This document shows, one piece after another, positions 19,828 to 28,237 of a DNA stretch of 64,000 nt; position 1 is the first letter of the stretch, and each line of letters begins with the position of its first letter. Under the pieces are notes generated by a model. That model was given only the letters and a program-made list of their open reading frames with translations, had not been told where the DNA came from and made no database searches. The translations under genes and the position numbers were made by a program. This stretch comes from Paraburkholderia madseniana (GTDB taxonomy: Bacteria; Pseudomonadota; Gammaproteobacteria; Burkholderiales; Burkholderiaceae): NCBI RefSeq assembly GCF_009690905.1, contig NZ_VOSW01000008.1, forward strand, positions 1-64,000, written 5' to 3'.

Positions 19828-20916
19828 TTAGAACTTCGCGCGCAGGCCGACGCCGTACGTGTTGCCGCTCGACTGGCTGGTAATCTTGTCGTACATATAA
19901 GCCGCGTAGATATCCGTGCGCTTGGACAGCGGATAGTCGTAGCCGACTGCAGCCGTCTGGCGGGTCTGGTCGAAGCCGCCGCCGTCGCGCGAATAGGCGT
20001 ACGACGCCATCACCGTGCCCGGGCCGGCCGGCACGGACACGCCGCCCTGCGCCGTATTCACGTGCCAGCTCGAGATGGTTTGCTGGTTATACGTGTACAT
20101 GTACTGCCCAAAGAACTTCACGAACTTCATGTCGTACGAGACGCCGGCTTGCGCCACGCTCTGGCTCTTCAGACCCGGAACACCCGACGTATTGAAGCTG
20201 CCGAGGTCGACCGGCACGTTGTTGAAGTTCACGTACTGGTACACGGCGGTCGCCGCGAACGGGCCGTGGAAATACAGTACCTGGCCGCTCCACTTCTTCG
20301 CGCTGTTCTGACCGGCCGTGTTGCCGAGCGCGTACATCGCCGTCGCGGACAGGCCGTTGAAGTTCGGCGACGAGTACGACACCGCGTTGTTCCAGCCCGA
20401 ATCGCCTGTCACGCCCTGATCCGTCGAGTACGTCGGGAACGTGCCCAGCCCGAGGTACACGTGGGTCACCATCGGCGAGAACACGTACGAGTCGATGAAC
20501 GGGTTGAACAGAATCGTCGACACGAACAGCGGCGTGGTCAGACGGCCTGCCGTCACCGTGCCGTACGGCGATTCGATACCGACGTACGCGTTACGCGAGA
20601 ACGTCGTGTCGCCCTGGAAGCGGCCGAACTGGCCGTTCTGCGCACGGAAGAAGCCTTCTAACGTGAAGATCGCCTTGTAGCCGTTGCCCAGATCCTCAGC
20701 CCCCTTCAAGCCCCAGTACGACGTCGACATGCCGCCACCGGACACCTGGACCGCCGTCTTGCCGCCCGGGAATTTCTGCGCGCCGACCCATTCGTCGACC
20801 TGACCGTAGAGTTGTACGCTCGATTGCGCAAAAGCAGACGATGCACTGGCCAGCAGGGCGGCACACGCGGTTACCTTGAGGGTGGTCTTCAGCGCACTGC
20901 TGATGCTTGTTTTCAT
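19828..20916 (-). CDS. Burkholderia-type outer-membrane porin
   Basis: A 362-residue Gram-negative trimeric porin (OmpC-like, Burkholderiales type). The signal peptide MKTSISSALKTTLKVTACAA... ends at SSAFA before QSSVQLYGQVDEWVG, the standard first strand. Seen further are SYWGLKGAEDLGNGYKAIF, RNAYVGIESPYGTVTAGR (loop 3 region), repeated aromatic beta-strands and the C-terminal VGLRAKF ending in Phe, required for outer-membrane insertion. The start at 20916 has AGGAGA seven bases upstream; a longer frame to 21048 would break the signal peptide. Solute unknown. Confidence 0.95.
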   Translation of the reverse strand: MKTSISSALKTTLKVTACAALLASASSAFAQSSVQLYGQVDEWVGAQKFPGGKTAVQVSGGGMSTSYWGLKGAEDLGNGYKAIFTLEGFFRAQNGQFGRFQGDTTFSRNAYVGIESPYGTVTAGRLTTPLFVSTILFNPFIDSYVFSPMVTHVYLGLGTFPTYSTDQGVTGDSGWNNAVSYSSPNFNGLSATAMYALGNTAGQNSAKKWSGQVLYFHGPFAATAVYQYVNFNNVPVDLGSFNTSGVPGLKSQSVAQAGVSYDMKFVKFFGQYMYTYNQQTISSWHVNTAQGGVSVPAGPGTVMASYAYSRDGGGFDQTRQTAAVGYDYPLSKRTDIYAAYMYDKITSQSSGNTYGVGLRAKF

Positions 20917-21480
20917 GGATTCTCCTGTCTTTGTCAAAAAAGGTGTAGCTGTGCGAAAGGGGAAGCTCGCGCGAATGATTGTTGTTGTCCGTTCGATCAT
21001 CGAGCCAATCTGGGCGGGACCATCTTTGCGGACCATTTTTATGGACAAAAATATCGTGGGTTATTGCGGGTATAGCGATCTGATTAGTTTTGCCACTTAT
21101 CGGCCTGATAAAGCGGTTGCCGTGTACGTCGTCACTGCATCGCCGCGGACTTTGCGGTTCCGCGCAAAGCGTTACTGACATTGCGCCCGACTGGGTGATA
21201 ACGGTTCAAATGACATGCGGATGACGCGCCGCGGCGAAAACGATCAAATTTGACGACGGGAGACGATTTGCTGCCGAATGTTTTCAAAAAAGTGTGGTGT
21301 CGAAACGTCACATTGACAGGGGCTTTTTGGACGGCAGCGACGCGCAATACCACAGCAACCGGTTTGAAAGCCGGAAAAGCGGATTCGGCGAAGCATAGGA
21401 GGGAAAATCGGTGAGACGAGAGGTACGACGAGGAGCGGCGTTAGACCGCATTGCGCGGGAGCAAGACTCCCATGCTGCCG
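20917..21480. other. long porin upstream region
   Basis: 564 bases between the porin start and the next minus-strand gene. The part nearest the porin (20930-21060) is visibly AT-richer than its surroundings and likely holds the porin promoter and long leader. I see no convincing gene, and cannot place a promoter with confidence. Confidence 0.4.
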
Positions 21481-22137
21481 TTAGTTACGGTACGGCGAAC
21501 CTTCCTGCTGACGCGGGTCGTCCCCTTGCCGCTGCACTGCACGCGGGGCGCCGCGCTCTTCGTTGTAGCGGGCGACATCGGCGCGAATCGAACCGGCGCG
21601 AACCGGCGCGTTGGGCGGCGGACGCGGCACCGCGCGCGATTCAGCGCTGACAGGCGTGATAGCGCCGGCGTACTGCATGCCGCCGCGGCTGTCGTTAGGA
21701 TATCCGCCCGGCCCGGTGACACGATGCATGCCGGGGTTGTAGCCGCCAAAGCCGTTGGCGTAGTTGCCGGGGGCGAAGTTCGAACCGCCACGCGGCGAGT
21801 GCGCGTTGCTCTCGGCCATGTTGTTGCGAGCCGGTCTCGCATTGGCGGCGCCATAGTAATAGCCACCGTTGCGCGCATCACCGCGCATTGCGTGACCCGT
21901 GGCGGCATGCGAATAACCGCCACCACCGGCGCCGTGCGGTACGCCAGGCACTTTTGCATAGGCGAACGAGCACAGCGCAGTGATAACCGCGCCCAACGCC
22001 CAGTGCTTCGTTCTCGACAACCCGTCCACCAAGTGACTCACATGCCCGAAGACCTGCCTGAAGCCCACCGTTCGAGCTGCGATGGACTTGTTCTGGGACC
22101 GGCACGAGCGCTGCGTATCTGTCGCGGCGCGGGGCAT
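21481..22137 (-). CDS. putative exported Gly/Asn-rich protein
   Basis: Unrecognised protein of up to 218 residues. A hydrophobic segment WALGAVITALCSFAYAKVPG resembles a signal peptide or anchor. It is followed by a low-complexity region rich in Gly, Asn, Tyr, Ala and His (GAGGGGYSHAATGHAMRGD; NGGYYYGAANARPARNN; GNYANGFGGYNPGMH) and a Pro/Arg/Gln-rich tail. The start is doubtful: ATG 22137 lacks a good ribosome site and leaves about 48 residues before the hydrophobic stretch, so a later GTG or TTG may be used. No domain is recognised; a surface or matrix-like protein is conceivable. Confidence 0.55.
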   Translation of the reverse strand: MPRAATDTQRSCRSQNKSIAARTVGFRQVFGHVSHLVDGLSRTKHWALGAVITALCSFAYAKVPGVPHGAGGGGYSHAATGHAMRGDARNGGYYYGAANARPARNNMAESNAHSPRGGSNFAPGNYANGFGGYNPGMHRVTGPGGYPNDSRGGMQYAGAITPVSAESRAVPRPPPNAPVRAGSIRADVARYNEERGAPRAVQRQGDDPRQQEGSPYRN

Positions 22138-22581
22138 CCCGATGGCCTTTGAGCGTAATTTATGGGTGTCGGCAAAGGGTGTCGAGCCAAAAAGTGTTAG
22201 GCCTCGACCGCTGTTGTAACACCTTGTTACTGCGACGTTTTTCCGCGACAGTGTCCTTGCGCGAAAGCCTTGAAACAGCTTGCTCGAGCGGCCTTTGCAA
22301 GATCCGCTGAGGGTCCTGAGTATGACGAATCCAAGCCGGTTTTTTGCCGGATTGTCAAAACGCCAGTGGACCAAACAGATACGGTCACCAATACTGGAAC
22401 TGCCCGCCGGCCCGGGCATGAGACCGCCGAGGCAACGATCTGATGCGCGATGCTCATTAATCGATTCGGTAAATGAATTTGCATATTCAATCGATTTTCA
22501 ACAACAATAGGCGTTTCCCATAGCCTGAGGCAGGCACATTCGCGCGCCCTGCTTTCCGCATCACCGAATCGAGATTCCGCC
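22138..22581. other. intergenic region upstream of the BASS transporter
   Basis: 444 bases without a supported gene. The distal half is AT-rich and contains two copies of the palindrome AATCGATT (22459-22466 and 22489-22496), 30 bases apart, a possible binding-site pair. Nothing else is recognised. Confidence 0.4.
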
Positions 22582-23610
22582 ATGGCTCGCCCGAAACTGC
22601 TTCCCGACAATTTCACCTTGTGCCTCGTGGGCACCGTGATCCTTGCCAGCTTCCTGCCGGTTCACGGGCAGGCCGCCGTCGGGTTCAACTGGGTGACGAA
22701 CGTTGCGGTCGGCCTGCTGTTTTTCCTGCACGGCGCCAAGCTCTCACGCGAAGCGATCGTTGCGGGCGCGACGCACTGGCGTTTGCATCTGCTAGTGCTG
22801 CTCAGCACGTTCGCGCTGTTTCCGCTGCTCGGCCTCGCGCTTAAACCGCTCCTTTCGCCACTTGTCACGCCGGCGCTCTACGCGGGGGTCCTCTTCCTCT
22901 GCACGCTGCCGTCGACGGTTCAATCGTCGATCGCGTTCACGTCCATTGCCAAAGGCAACGTGCCGGCGGCCGTATGCAGCGCGTCGGCCTCGAGCCTCTT
23001 GGGCATCTTCATCACCCCCGCCCTCGTCAGCCTCGTCGTCACCAATCAGGCTGCGAGCGGCGGCACCTCGCCGTGGCATACGGTGGGCAACATCGTTTTG
23101 CAACTGCTGGTGCCGTTCGTGGCCGGGCAGTTGCTGCGCCCGTTGATCGGCAAGTGGATCGAGCGCAATCGCGGCGTGCTGAAGTTCGTCGACCAGGGCT
23201 CGATCCTGCTGGTGGTGTACGGCGCGTTCAGCGAAGCCGTTGACGAAGGCCTCTGGCATCAGATCCCGCTGTCCGCACTTGGCGGCCTGCTGTTGATCAG
23301 CGTGGTACTGCTCGCACTCGCGCTGGCCGCGACGATCGTGGTCAGCAAGCGGCTCGGCTTCAACCGCGCCGACCAGATCACGATCATCTTCTGCGGTTCG
23401 AAGAAAAGCCTCGCCGCCGGCGTACCGATGGCCAAAGTGATTTTCGCCTCGCATGCGGTGGGCGCCGTGGTCTTGCCCCTGATGCTGTTCCACCAGATCC
23501 AGCTCATGGTGTGCGCCGCGCTCGCGCAGCGCTGGGGGGCTCGCGACACCAGCGGCGAAACCCGCGCGGCTCCGCGCGAGCGGCCCGCCGCCGCTGTCGC
23601 GCGACGTTGA
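22582..23610 (+). CDS. bile acid:sodium symporter-family carrier (YfeH-like)
   Basis: A 342-residue inner-membrane carrier of the BASS/SBF-like group. About ten hydrophobic helices are seen, with the conserved AVGLLFFLHGAKLSREAI, LCTLPSTVQSSIAFTSIAKGN (the crossing-helix Na+ site motif), ICGSKKSLAAGVPMAKV-like block (here FCGSKKSLAAGVPMAKV) and VLPLMLFHQIQLMVCA. It is the YfeH subgroup rather than a true bile acid porter; substrate unknown. The C-terminus is a short Arg/Ala-rich tail. It is followed by a terminator at 23669-23692, so it is monocistronic. Confidence 0.9.
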   Translation: MARPKLLPDNFTLCLVGTVILASFLPVHGQAAVGFNWVTNVAVGLLFFLHGAKLSREAIVAGATHWRLHLLVLLSTFALFPLLGLALKPLLSPLVTPALYAGVLFLCTLPSTVQSSIAFTSIAKGNVPAAVCSASASSLLGIFITPALVSLVVTNQAASGGTSPWHTVGNIVLQLLVPFVAGQLLRPLIGKWIERNRGVLKFVDQGSILLVVYGAFSEAVDEGLWHQIPLSALGGLLLISVVLLALALAATIVVSKRLGFNRADQITIIFCGSKKSLAAGVPMAKVIFASHAVGAVVLPLMLFHQIQLMVCAALAQRWGARDTSGETRAAPRERPAAAVARR

Positions 23611-23668
23611 ATACGCGCGCAATGCAAACAGGACATTCATAAGCGCCCTCCCTGAGCGTCATTTGAAG

Positions 23669-23692
23669 AAAGCCGCCTCGTGCGGCTTTTTT
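23669..23692 (+). terminator. intrinsic terminator after the BASS carrier
   Basis: Stem AAAGCCGC / GCGGCTTT with loop CTCGT followed by a T-run (TTTTTTG). It lies about 60 bases after the carrier stop. Confidence 0.9.
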
Positions 23693-23886
23693 GTTATTTC
23701 ACGCTCAAACGCCGCCGCTGTCGCCTCAGCCGGATGGCATAGGCAAAGTCCTGGTCGTGGCACAACCGTCGCCAGCTGGCCCAAGGCCGCGACGCACCAC
23801 CTCGGTGCAACGCGTCACTGAAACTTCACTTAACTCCAGGCTGAATGGGTCGATAAGACGAAGGTCGATCGCTACGCCTAACTGCC

Positions 23887-25740
23887 ATGCAACCTCGTTC
23901 GCCCTCCCGATCCGCTACGCCGCGTATCGAGGAGTTGATCGCCCGGCGTGACTTGTCCGCCGTATTCCAGCCGATCATCGATTTCGACGACGGCGCGATC
24001 CTCGGCTACGAAGGTCTGATCCGTGGCCCCGCCGGCACACCGCTCGAAACGCCGTTCGCCCTGTTTTCGCAAGCGCTCGCCGAGGGCTGCGCGCTTGAAC
24101 TCGAGCAGGCCGCCGCGCGCACCTGCATCAACGCGTTCGCGAAGCTCGATTTCGACGGCAAGCTGTTTCTCAATTTCAGCGCGGGAGCAATCCGTCAGTT
24201 GGCCGACGCGCACGACGACACGCTCGCGCTGCTGCGTCGTCGCGGTGTCGATCCGCAACGGATCGTGATCGAGTTGACCGAGCAAAGCACGATTCTGGAT
24301 GTCGCCAGCTTCCTGCCGGTGATTTCGACGTTGCGCACGGCCGGCGCGCAGTTCGCGCTCGACGATTACGGCACCGCGAACGCCAGCATGAATCTTTGGG
24401 TGCGCCTGCAACCGGACGTCGTGAAGATCGACCGCTTCTTCATCCACGGCATCTCCAGCGACTCGCTGAAATTCGAAGCCGTGCGCGCGATGCAGCACTT
24501 CGCCAACGCAAGCGGCGCGCGGCTGGTGGCCGAAGGCATCGAAGACGAAGCAGATCTGATCGTGGTGCGCGACATGGGGATCGGCTGCGGGCAGGGGTTT
24601 TTCTTCGGCCGGCCGCATGCCCAGCCGGCCAGTAGCGTCACCGACGACGCCCGCGACGCACTGCGCGCCGGTCACATCGCCGTATTCCCGGAGACCACGC
24701 GCACAGCGAGCAGCGCGTCGCCGTCGGGCGGCATGGCATCGGCGAAGATGATGGTGCATGCGCCCGCGCTGCCGCGCCACGCGACCAACAACGACGTGCT
24801 CGAACTGTTCAACCGCCTGCCCGATCTGCATGCGGTAGCGGTGGTCGAACACGACGAGCCGGTTGCGCTCATCAACCGCCGCAGCTTTATGGACCGCTAC
24901 GCGCTGCCTTACCACCGCGAGCTGTTCGGCAAGCGGCCATGCCTGCAGTTTGCGAACGCGTCGCCGGTGATCATCGAGCAATCGATGACCGTCGAACAGA
25001 TGGCCAAACTTCTTGCAAGCGACGATCAGCGTTATCTCGCCGACGGCTTCGTCATCACCGACAACCACGGCAGATACGCCGGTCTCGGCACCGGCGAGAA
25101 GCTGGTGCGCGCGGTGACCGAGGTGCGCATCGAAGCCGCGCGCTATGCGAACCCACTGACCTTCTTACCGGGCAACATCCCGATCAGCTCGCACATCGCC
25201 CGCCTGTTGGGCAACGACGCGGGCTTCTACGCGTGCTACGTCGACCTGAACCACTTCAAGCCCTTCAACGATCAGTACGGCTACTGGCAAGGTGACGAGG
25301 TGTTGAAATTCGCTGCCGCCGTACTCGCCGACGTCTGCGACCCGACCCGCGATTTCCTGGGTCACGTCGGCGGCGACGACTTTCTGATCCTGTTCCAGAG
25401 CGAGGACTGGCAGGAGCGCGTACTGCGCGCGATTCACCTGTTCAACGAAGGCGCGCAGCGCTTCTACGCGCCCACCGACCGGCTGGCCGGCGGCATCCAC
25501 GGTGAAGACCGGCGCGGCAATCCGACCTTCTTCAGCTTCGTGACGATGGCCATCGGCTGCGTGCGCGTCGAGTCGGACGGCGGGCCGTCGTTTTACAGCA
25601 GCGAGGAAATCGCGTCCGTCGCGGCGCTGGCGAAGCGGCGCGCGAAGCACGAGACGAGCGGCTTCGTGCTGATCGACGCGGATGAGAGCGTGGTGCTGTT
25701 ACGCGGACAGGCCGACATGGCGGCGATGGCCGTCGACTGA
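23887..25740 (+). CDS. EAL-(CBS-like)-GGDEF c-di-GMP protein
   Basis: A 617-residue soluble protein with an N-terminal EAL domain (about residues 14-250). Its catalytic signature is complete: YEGLIRGP, LFLNFSAGA, IVIELTEQS, ALDDYGTANAS, VVKIDRFF, LVAEGIEDE, GCGQGFFFGRP. A middle segment (about 300-425: VEHDEPVALINRRSFMDRY, DGFVITDNHGRYAGLGT) resembles a paired-CBS ligand domain. The C-terminal GGDEF domain has HVGGDDFLILF, so Glu is replaced by Asp at the signature. The protein is probably a c-di-GMP phosphodiesterase with a regulatory or weak cyclase module. No transmembrane segment. It starts seven bases after a stretch with no strong ribosome site; ATG 23887 is the only sensible start. Confidence 0.9.
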   Translation: MQPRSPSRSATPRIEELIARRDLSAVFQPIIDFDDGAILGYEGLIRGPAGTPLETPFALFSQALAEGCALELEQAAARTCINAFAKLDFDGKLFLNFSAGAIRQLADAHDDTLALLRRRGVDPQRIVIELTEQSTILDVASFLPVISTLRTAGAQFALDDYGTANASMNLWVRLQPDVVKIDRFFIHGISSDSLKFEAVRAMQHFANASGARLVAEGIEDEADLIVVRDMGIGCGQGFFFGRPHAQPASSVTDDARDALRAGHIAVFPETTRTASSASPSGGMASAKMMVHAPALPRHATNNDVLELFNRLPDLHAVAVVEHDEPVALINRRSFMDRYALPYHRELFGKRPCLQFANASPVIIEQSMTVEQMAKLLASDDQRYLADGFVITDNHGRYAGLGTGEKLVRAVTEVRIEAARYANPLTFLPGNIPISSHIARLLGNDAGFYACYVDLNHFKPFNDQYGYWQGDEVLKFAAAVLADVCDPTRDFLGHVGGDDFLILFQSEDWQERVLRAIHLFNEGAQRFYAPTDRLAGGIHGEDRRGNPTFFSFVTMAIGCVRVESDGGPSFYSSEEIASVAALAKRRAKHETSGFVLIDADESVVLLRGQADMAAMAVD

Positions 25741-25750
25741 GTGCGCTGGC

Positions 25751-25807
25751 GCGCCCACGCCCACGCCAAAGCCAAGCCACGCCCACGCCCACGCCCACGC
25801 CCACGCC
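25751..25807. repeat. CCCACG hexanucleotide tandem repeat
   Basis: Directly after the EAL-GGDEF stop, a run of CCCACG units is interrupted by a short CCAAAG/CCAAGC segment. At least four consecutive perfect copies occur at the right end (about 25777-25807). It is outside coding sequence, between two genes. Confidence 0.85.
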
Positions 25808-25809
25808 TT

Positions 25810-25920
25810 GTTTAGTTTATTTTACTAAACAACATAAATCAGGCCAGCAGCACTGTCTACGGGTATTTCCGGGTACGGATCACACGTTCACGAGGCTGTT
25901 TTAGCCACGTTTTACTATAC
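25810..25920. promoter_or_regulatory. operator-like repeats upstream of lacI-family gene
   Basis: An AT-rich patch with the imperfect palindrome GTTTAGT...TACTAAAC at 25810-25830, and a second copy of its right half, TTTTACTATAC, at 25910-25920. The shared motif TTTTACTAWAC occurs in the same orientation 90 bases apart, the usual form of a LacI-type autoregulatory operator pair. The second copy also contains a -10-like TACTAT. Confidence 0.5.
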
Positions 25921-25974
25921 AATCGGCCGAACCCAAACACCGTGCGGCCGCCCCACTTGCGGCCGCTTCATTCG

Positions 25975-26961
25975 ATGGCCACAACCATCCGCGACGTCGC
26001 CCGCGCGGCCAGCGTGTCGATCGGCACCGTCTCACGCGCATTGAAGAATCAGCCCGGCCTTTCCGAGGCCACCCGCGAACGCGTGGTCGAAGCGGCGCGG
26101 CAGCTCGGCTATGACGCCGCCCAGTTGCGGCCGCGCATCCGCCGTCTCACCTTTCTGTTGCACCGTCAGCACAACAATTTCGCCGTCAGCCCGTTCTTTT
26201 CGCACGTGCTGCATGGCGTGGAAGACGCGTGCCGCGAACGCGGCATCGTGCCTTCCGTGCTGACCGCCGGTCCGACCGAAGACGTGATCCAGCAGATGCG
26301 TCTGCATGCGCCGGACGCGGTAGCGATCGCCGGTTTCGTGGAGCCCGAAACGCTGACCACACTGGTGGCGATGCAACGCCCGCTCGTGTTGATCGACCTG
26401 TGGGCGCCCGGCCTGCGCTCGGTGAACCTCGACAACGCCGCGGGCGCCACGCTCGCCATGCGGCATCTGTTCGAACAGCAGCGCAAGCGCGTCGCGTTCA
26501 TCGGCGGCTCGCTCGCGCACTTCAGCATCGCCCAGCGCGCGCTCGGTTACAGGCGCGCGTTTTTCGAAGCGGGCTTGTTGTTCGACCCATCGCTGGAACT
26601 CACGATCGACGCAGGCCTCGATCCCGACACCGGCGCTGCACGCGCGATGCACCAGTTGCTCGACGCACCCGGCCCGCGGCCCGACGCCGTATTCGCCTAC
26701 AACGACGCCGCAGCGCTCGCCGCGCTGCGTGCGTGCCTCGCGCGCGGCATCCGCGTGCCCGAGGATATTGCCATCATCGGCTTCGACGACATTCCCGCCG
26801 CCGCGCATGCCACGCCGCCCTTGTCGACCATTTCGGTCGACAAGGAAGCGCTCGGCCGACGCGGCGTCGAGTTGCTGCTTGAAGATACACCCGCTGAACT
26901 CGAAGTCCGCTTGCCCGTCCATCTCATTGCCCGTGCCAGTACTTTGGTAAAAACGCCATGA
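25975..26961 (+). CDS. LacI-family repressor
   Basis: A 328-residue repressor. The HTH is at residues 1-25 (ATTIRDVARAASVSIGTVSR) with hinge helix ALKNQPGLSEATRERVVEAA. A periplasmic-binding-like effector domain follows (LTFLLHRQHNNFAVSPFFS, GFVEPETLTTL, VAFIGGSLAHFS, VFAYNDAAALAALRA, DIAIIGFDDIPAAAHA, PPLSTISVDKEALG). ATG 25975 opens the canonical N-terminus; an ATG at 25942 adds 11 residues that do not fit the family. Its stop overlaps the mannose isomerase start (ATGA), so regulator and enzymes form one autoregulated operon. Confidence 0.95.
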   Translation: MATTIRDVARAASVSIGTVSRALKNQPGLSEATRERVVEAARQLGYDAAQLRPRIRRLTFLLHRQHNNFAVSPFFSHVLHGVEDACRERGIVPSVLTAGPTEDVIQQMRLHAPDAVAIAGFVEPETLTTLVAMQRPLVLIDLWAPGLRSVNLDNAAGATLAMRHLFEQQRKRVAFIGGSLAHFSIAQRALGYRRAFFEAGLLFDPSLELTIDAGLDPDTGAARAMHQLLDAPGPRPDAVFAYNDAAALAALRACLARGIRVPEDIAIIGFDDIPAAAHATPPLSTISVDKEALGRRGVELLLEDTPAELEVRLPVHLIARASTLVKTP

Positions 26962-28232
26962 CGCAATCCGATCCGCTTCACCCCGCCAACGGCGCCGCCG
27001 CGCCGCCGCCCGTCGACAGCTTTCGCAGCCGCGATTTTCTCCTCGCTCATGTGCAGGACACGTTGCACTTTTACGCGCCGAACGTGCTCGATCCGAGCGG
27101 CGGCTTCTTCCATTTCTTCCGCGACGACGGCTCCGTCTACGACAAGACCACGCGGCATCTGGTGAGCACGTGCCGCTACATCTACAACTACGCGATGGCG
27201 TATCGTCAGTTCGGCGACCCACAGCATCTCGAGTACGCGCGCCACGGTTTGCGCTTCCTGCGCGAAGCGCATTGGGACGCCGAACACGAAGGCTACGACT
27301 GGGAGCTCGAATGGCGCGACGGCAAGAAACACACGCTCGACGCAACGCGCCACTGCTACGGCCTCGCATTCGTGCTGCTCGCGTATTCGCATGCGGCGAT
27401 GGCCGGCATCGAGGAAGCCAGGCCGATGATCGGCGCGACCTTCGAGTTGATGGAACATCGCTTCTGGGACGCCGCCGCCGGCCTCTATGCTGACGAGGCG
27501 ACACCCGACTGGCGCGTCAGTTCGTACCGCGGCCAGAACGCGAACATGCACACCACCGAGGCGCTGCTGACAGCGCACGAGGCGACCGGGCACCTCGTCT
27601 ATCTCGACCGTGCGGAACGGGTGGCGTCGAACATCACGCTGCGCCAGGCGAAGCTCTCGCAAGGACTCGTGTGGGAGCACTTTCACGCGGACTGGTCGGT
27701 CGACTGGCATTACAACGAGGAAGACAGCTCGAACATCTTCCGTCCGTGGGGCTTCCAGCCTGGGCACCAGACCGAGTGGGCCAAGCTGCTGCTGATTCTC
27801 GAGCGCTATCGTCCGTTGCCGTGGCTGCTGCCGCGCGCGATTGAGCTATTCGACGCCGCGATGACCCACGCCTGGGACGAAGACCACGGTGGCCTCTATT
27901 ACGGCTTCGGCCCGGACGGCACCGTGTGCGATCACGACAAGTATTTCTGGGTTCAGGCGGAGACGTTCGCGACCGCGGCGCTGCTCGCCAAGCGCACCGG
28001 CAACGAGCGTTTCTGGGACTGGTACGACGAGATCTGGCGCTATAGCTGGGCGCATTTCGTCGATCACAAGTACGGCGCGTGGTACCGCATCCTCACGTGC
28101 GACAACCGTAAGTACAGCGACGAAAAGAGTCCCGCCGGCAAGACCGACTATCACACGATGGGCGCGTGCTACGAGGTGCTGGCGCACGCACTGCCTGACG
28201 GCGCGGCCGCTGCGTCCGAATCCGCGGAGTAA
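26958..28232 (+). CDS. AGE-family D-mannose isomerase-like protein
   Basis: A 424-residue (alpha/alpha)6-barrel enzyme of the N-acylglucosamine 2-epimerase superfamily. Segments typical of the mannose/aldose isomerase branch are GGFFHFFRDDGSVYD, TRHLVSTCRYIYNYAMAY, DATRHCYGLAFVLLAYSHA, YRGQNANMHTTEALL, FQPGHQTEWAKLLL (catalytic His) and HDKYFWVQAETFATA, ending with WYRILTCDNR. It likely interconverts D-mannose and D-fructose, which fits a fructokinase gene five bases downstream and a LacI repressor overlapping upstream. True epimerase activity on N-acyl sugars is less likely. No transporter gene is linked. Confidence 0.88.
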   Translation: MTQSDPLHPANGAAAPPPVDSFRSRDFLLAHVQDTLHFYAPNVLDPSGGFFHFFRDDGSVYDKTTRHLVSTCRYIYNYAMAYRQFGDPQHLEYARHGLRFLREAHWDAEHEGYDWELEWRDGKKHTLDATRHCYGLAFVLLAYSHAAMAGIEEARPMIGATFELMEHRFWDAAAGLYADEATPDWRVSSYRGQNANMHTTEALLTAHEATGHLVYLDRAERVASNITLRQAKLSQGLVWEHFHADWSVDWHYNEEDSSNIFRPWGFQPGHQTEWAKLLLILERYRPLPWLLPRAIELFDAAMTHAWDEDHGGLYYGFGPDGTVCDHDKYFWVQAETFATAALLAKRTGNERFWDWYDEIWRYSWAHFVDHKYGAWYRILTCDNRKYSDEKSPAGKTDYHTMGACYEVLAHALPDGAAAASESAE

Positions 28233-28237
28233 GCAAA

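Noticed and set aside
25751..25807. CRISPR array
   Set aside because: The units are contiguous six-base repeats without spacers.
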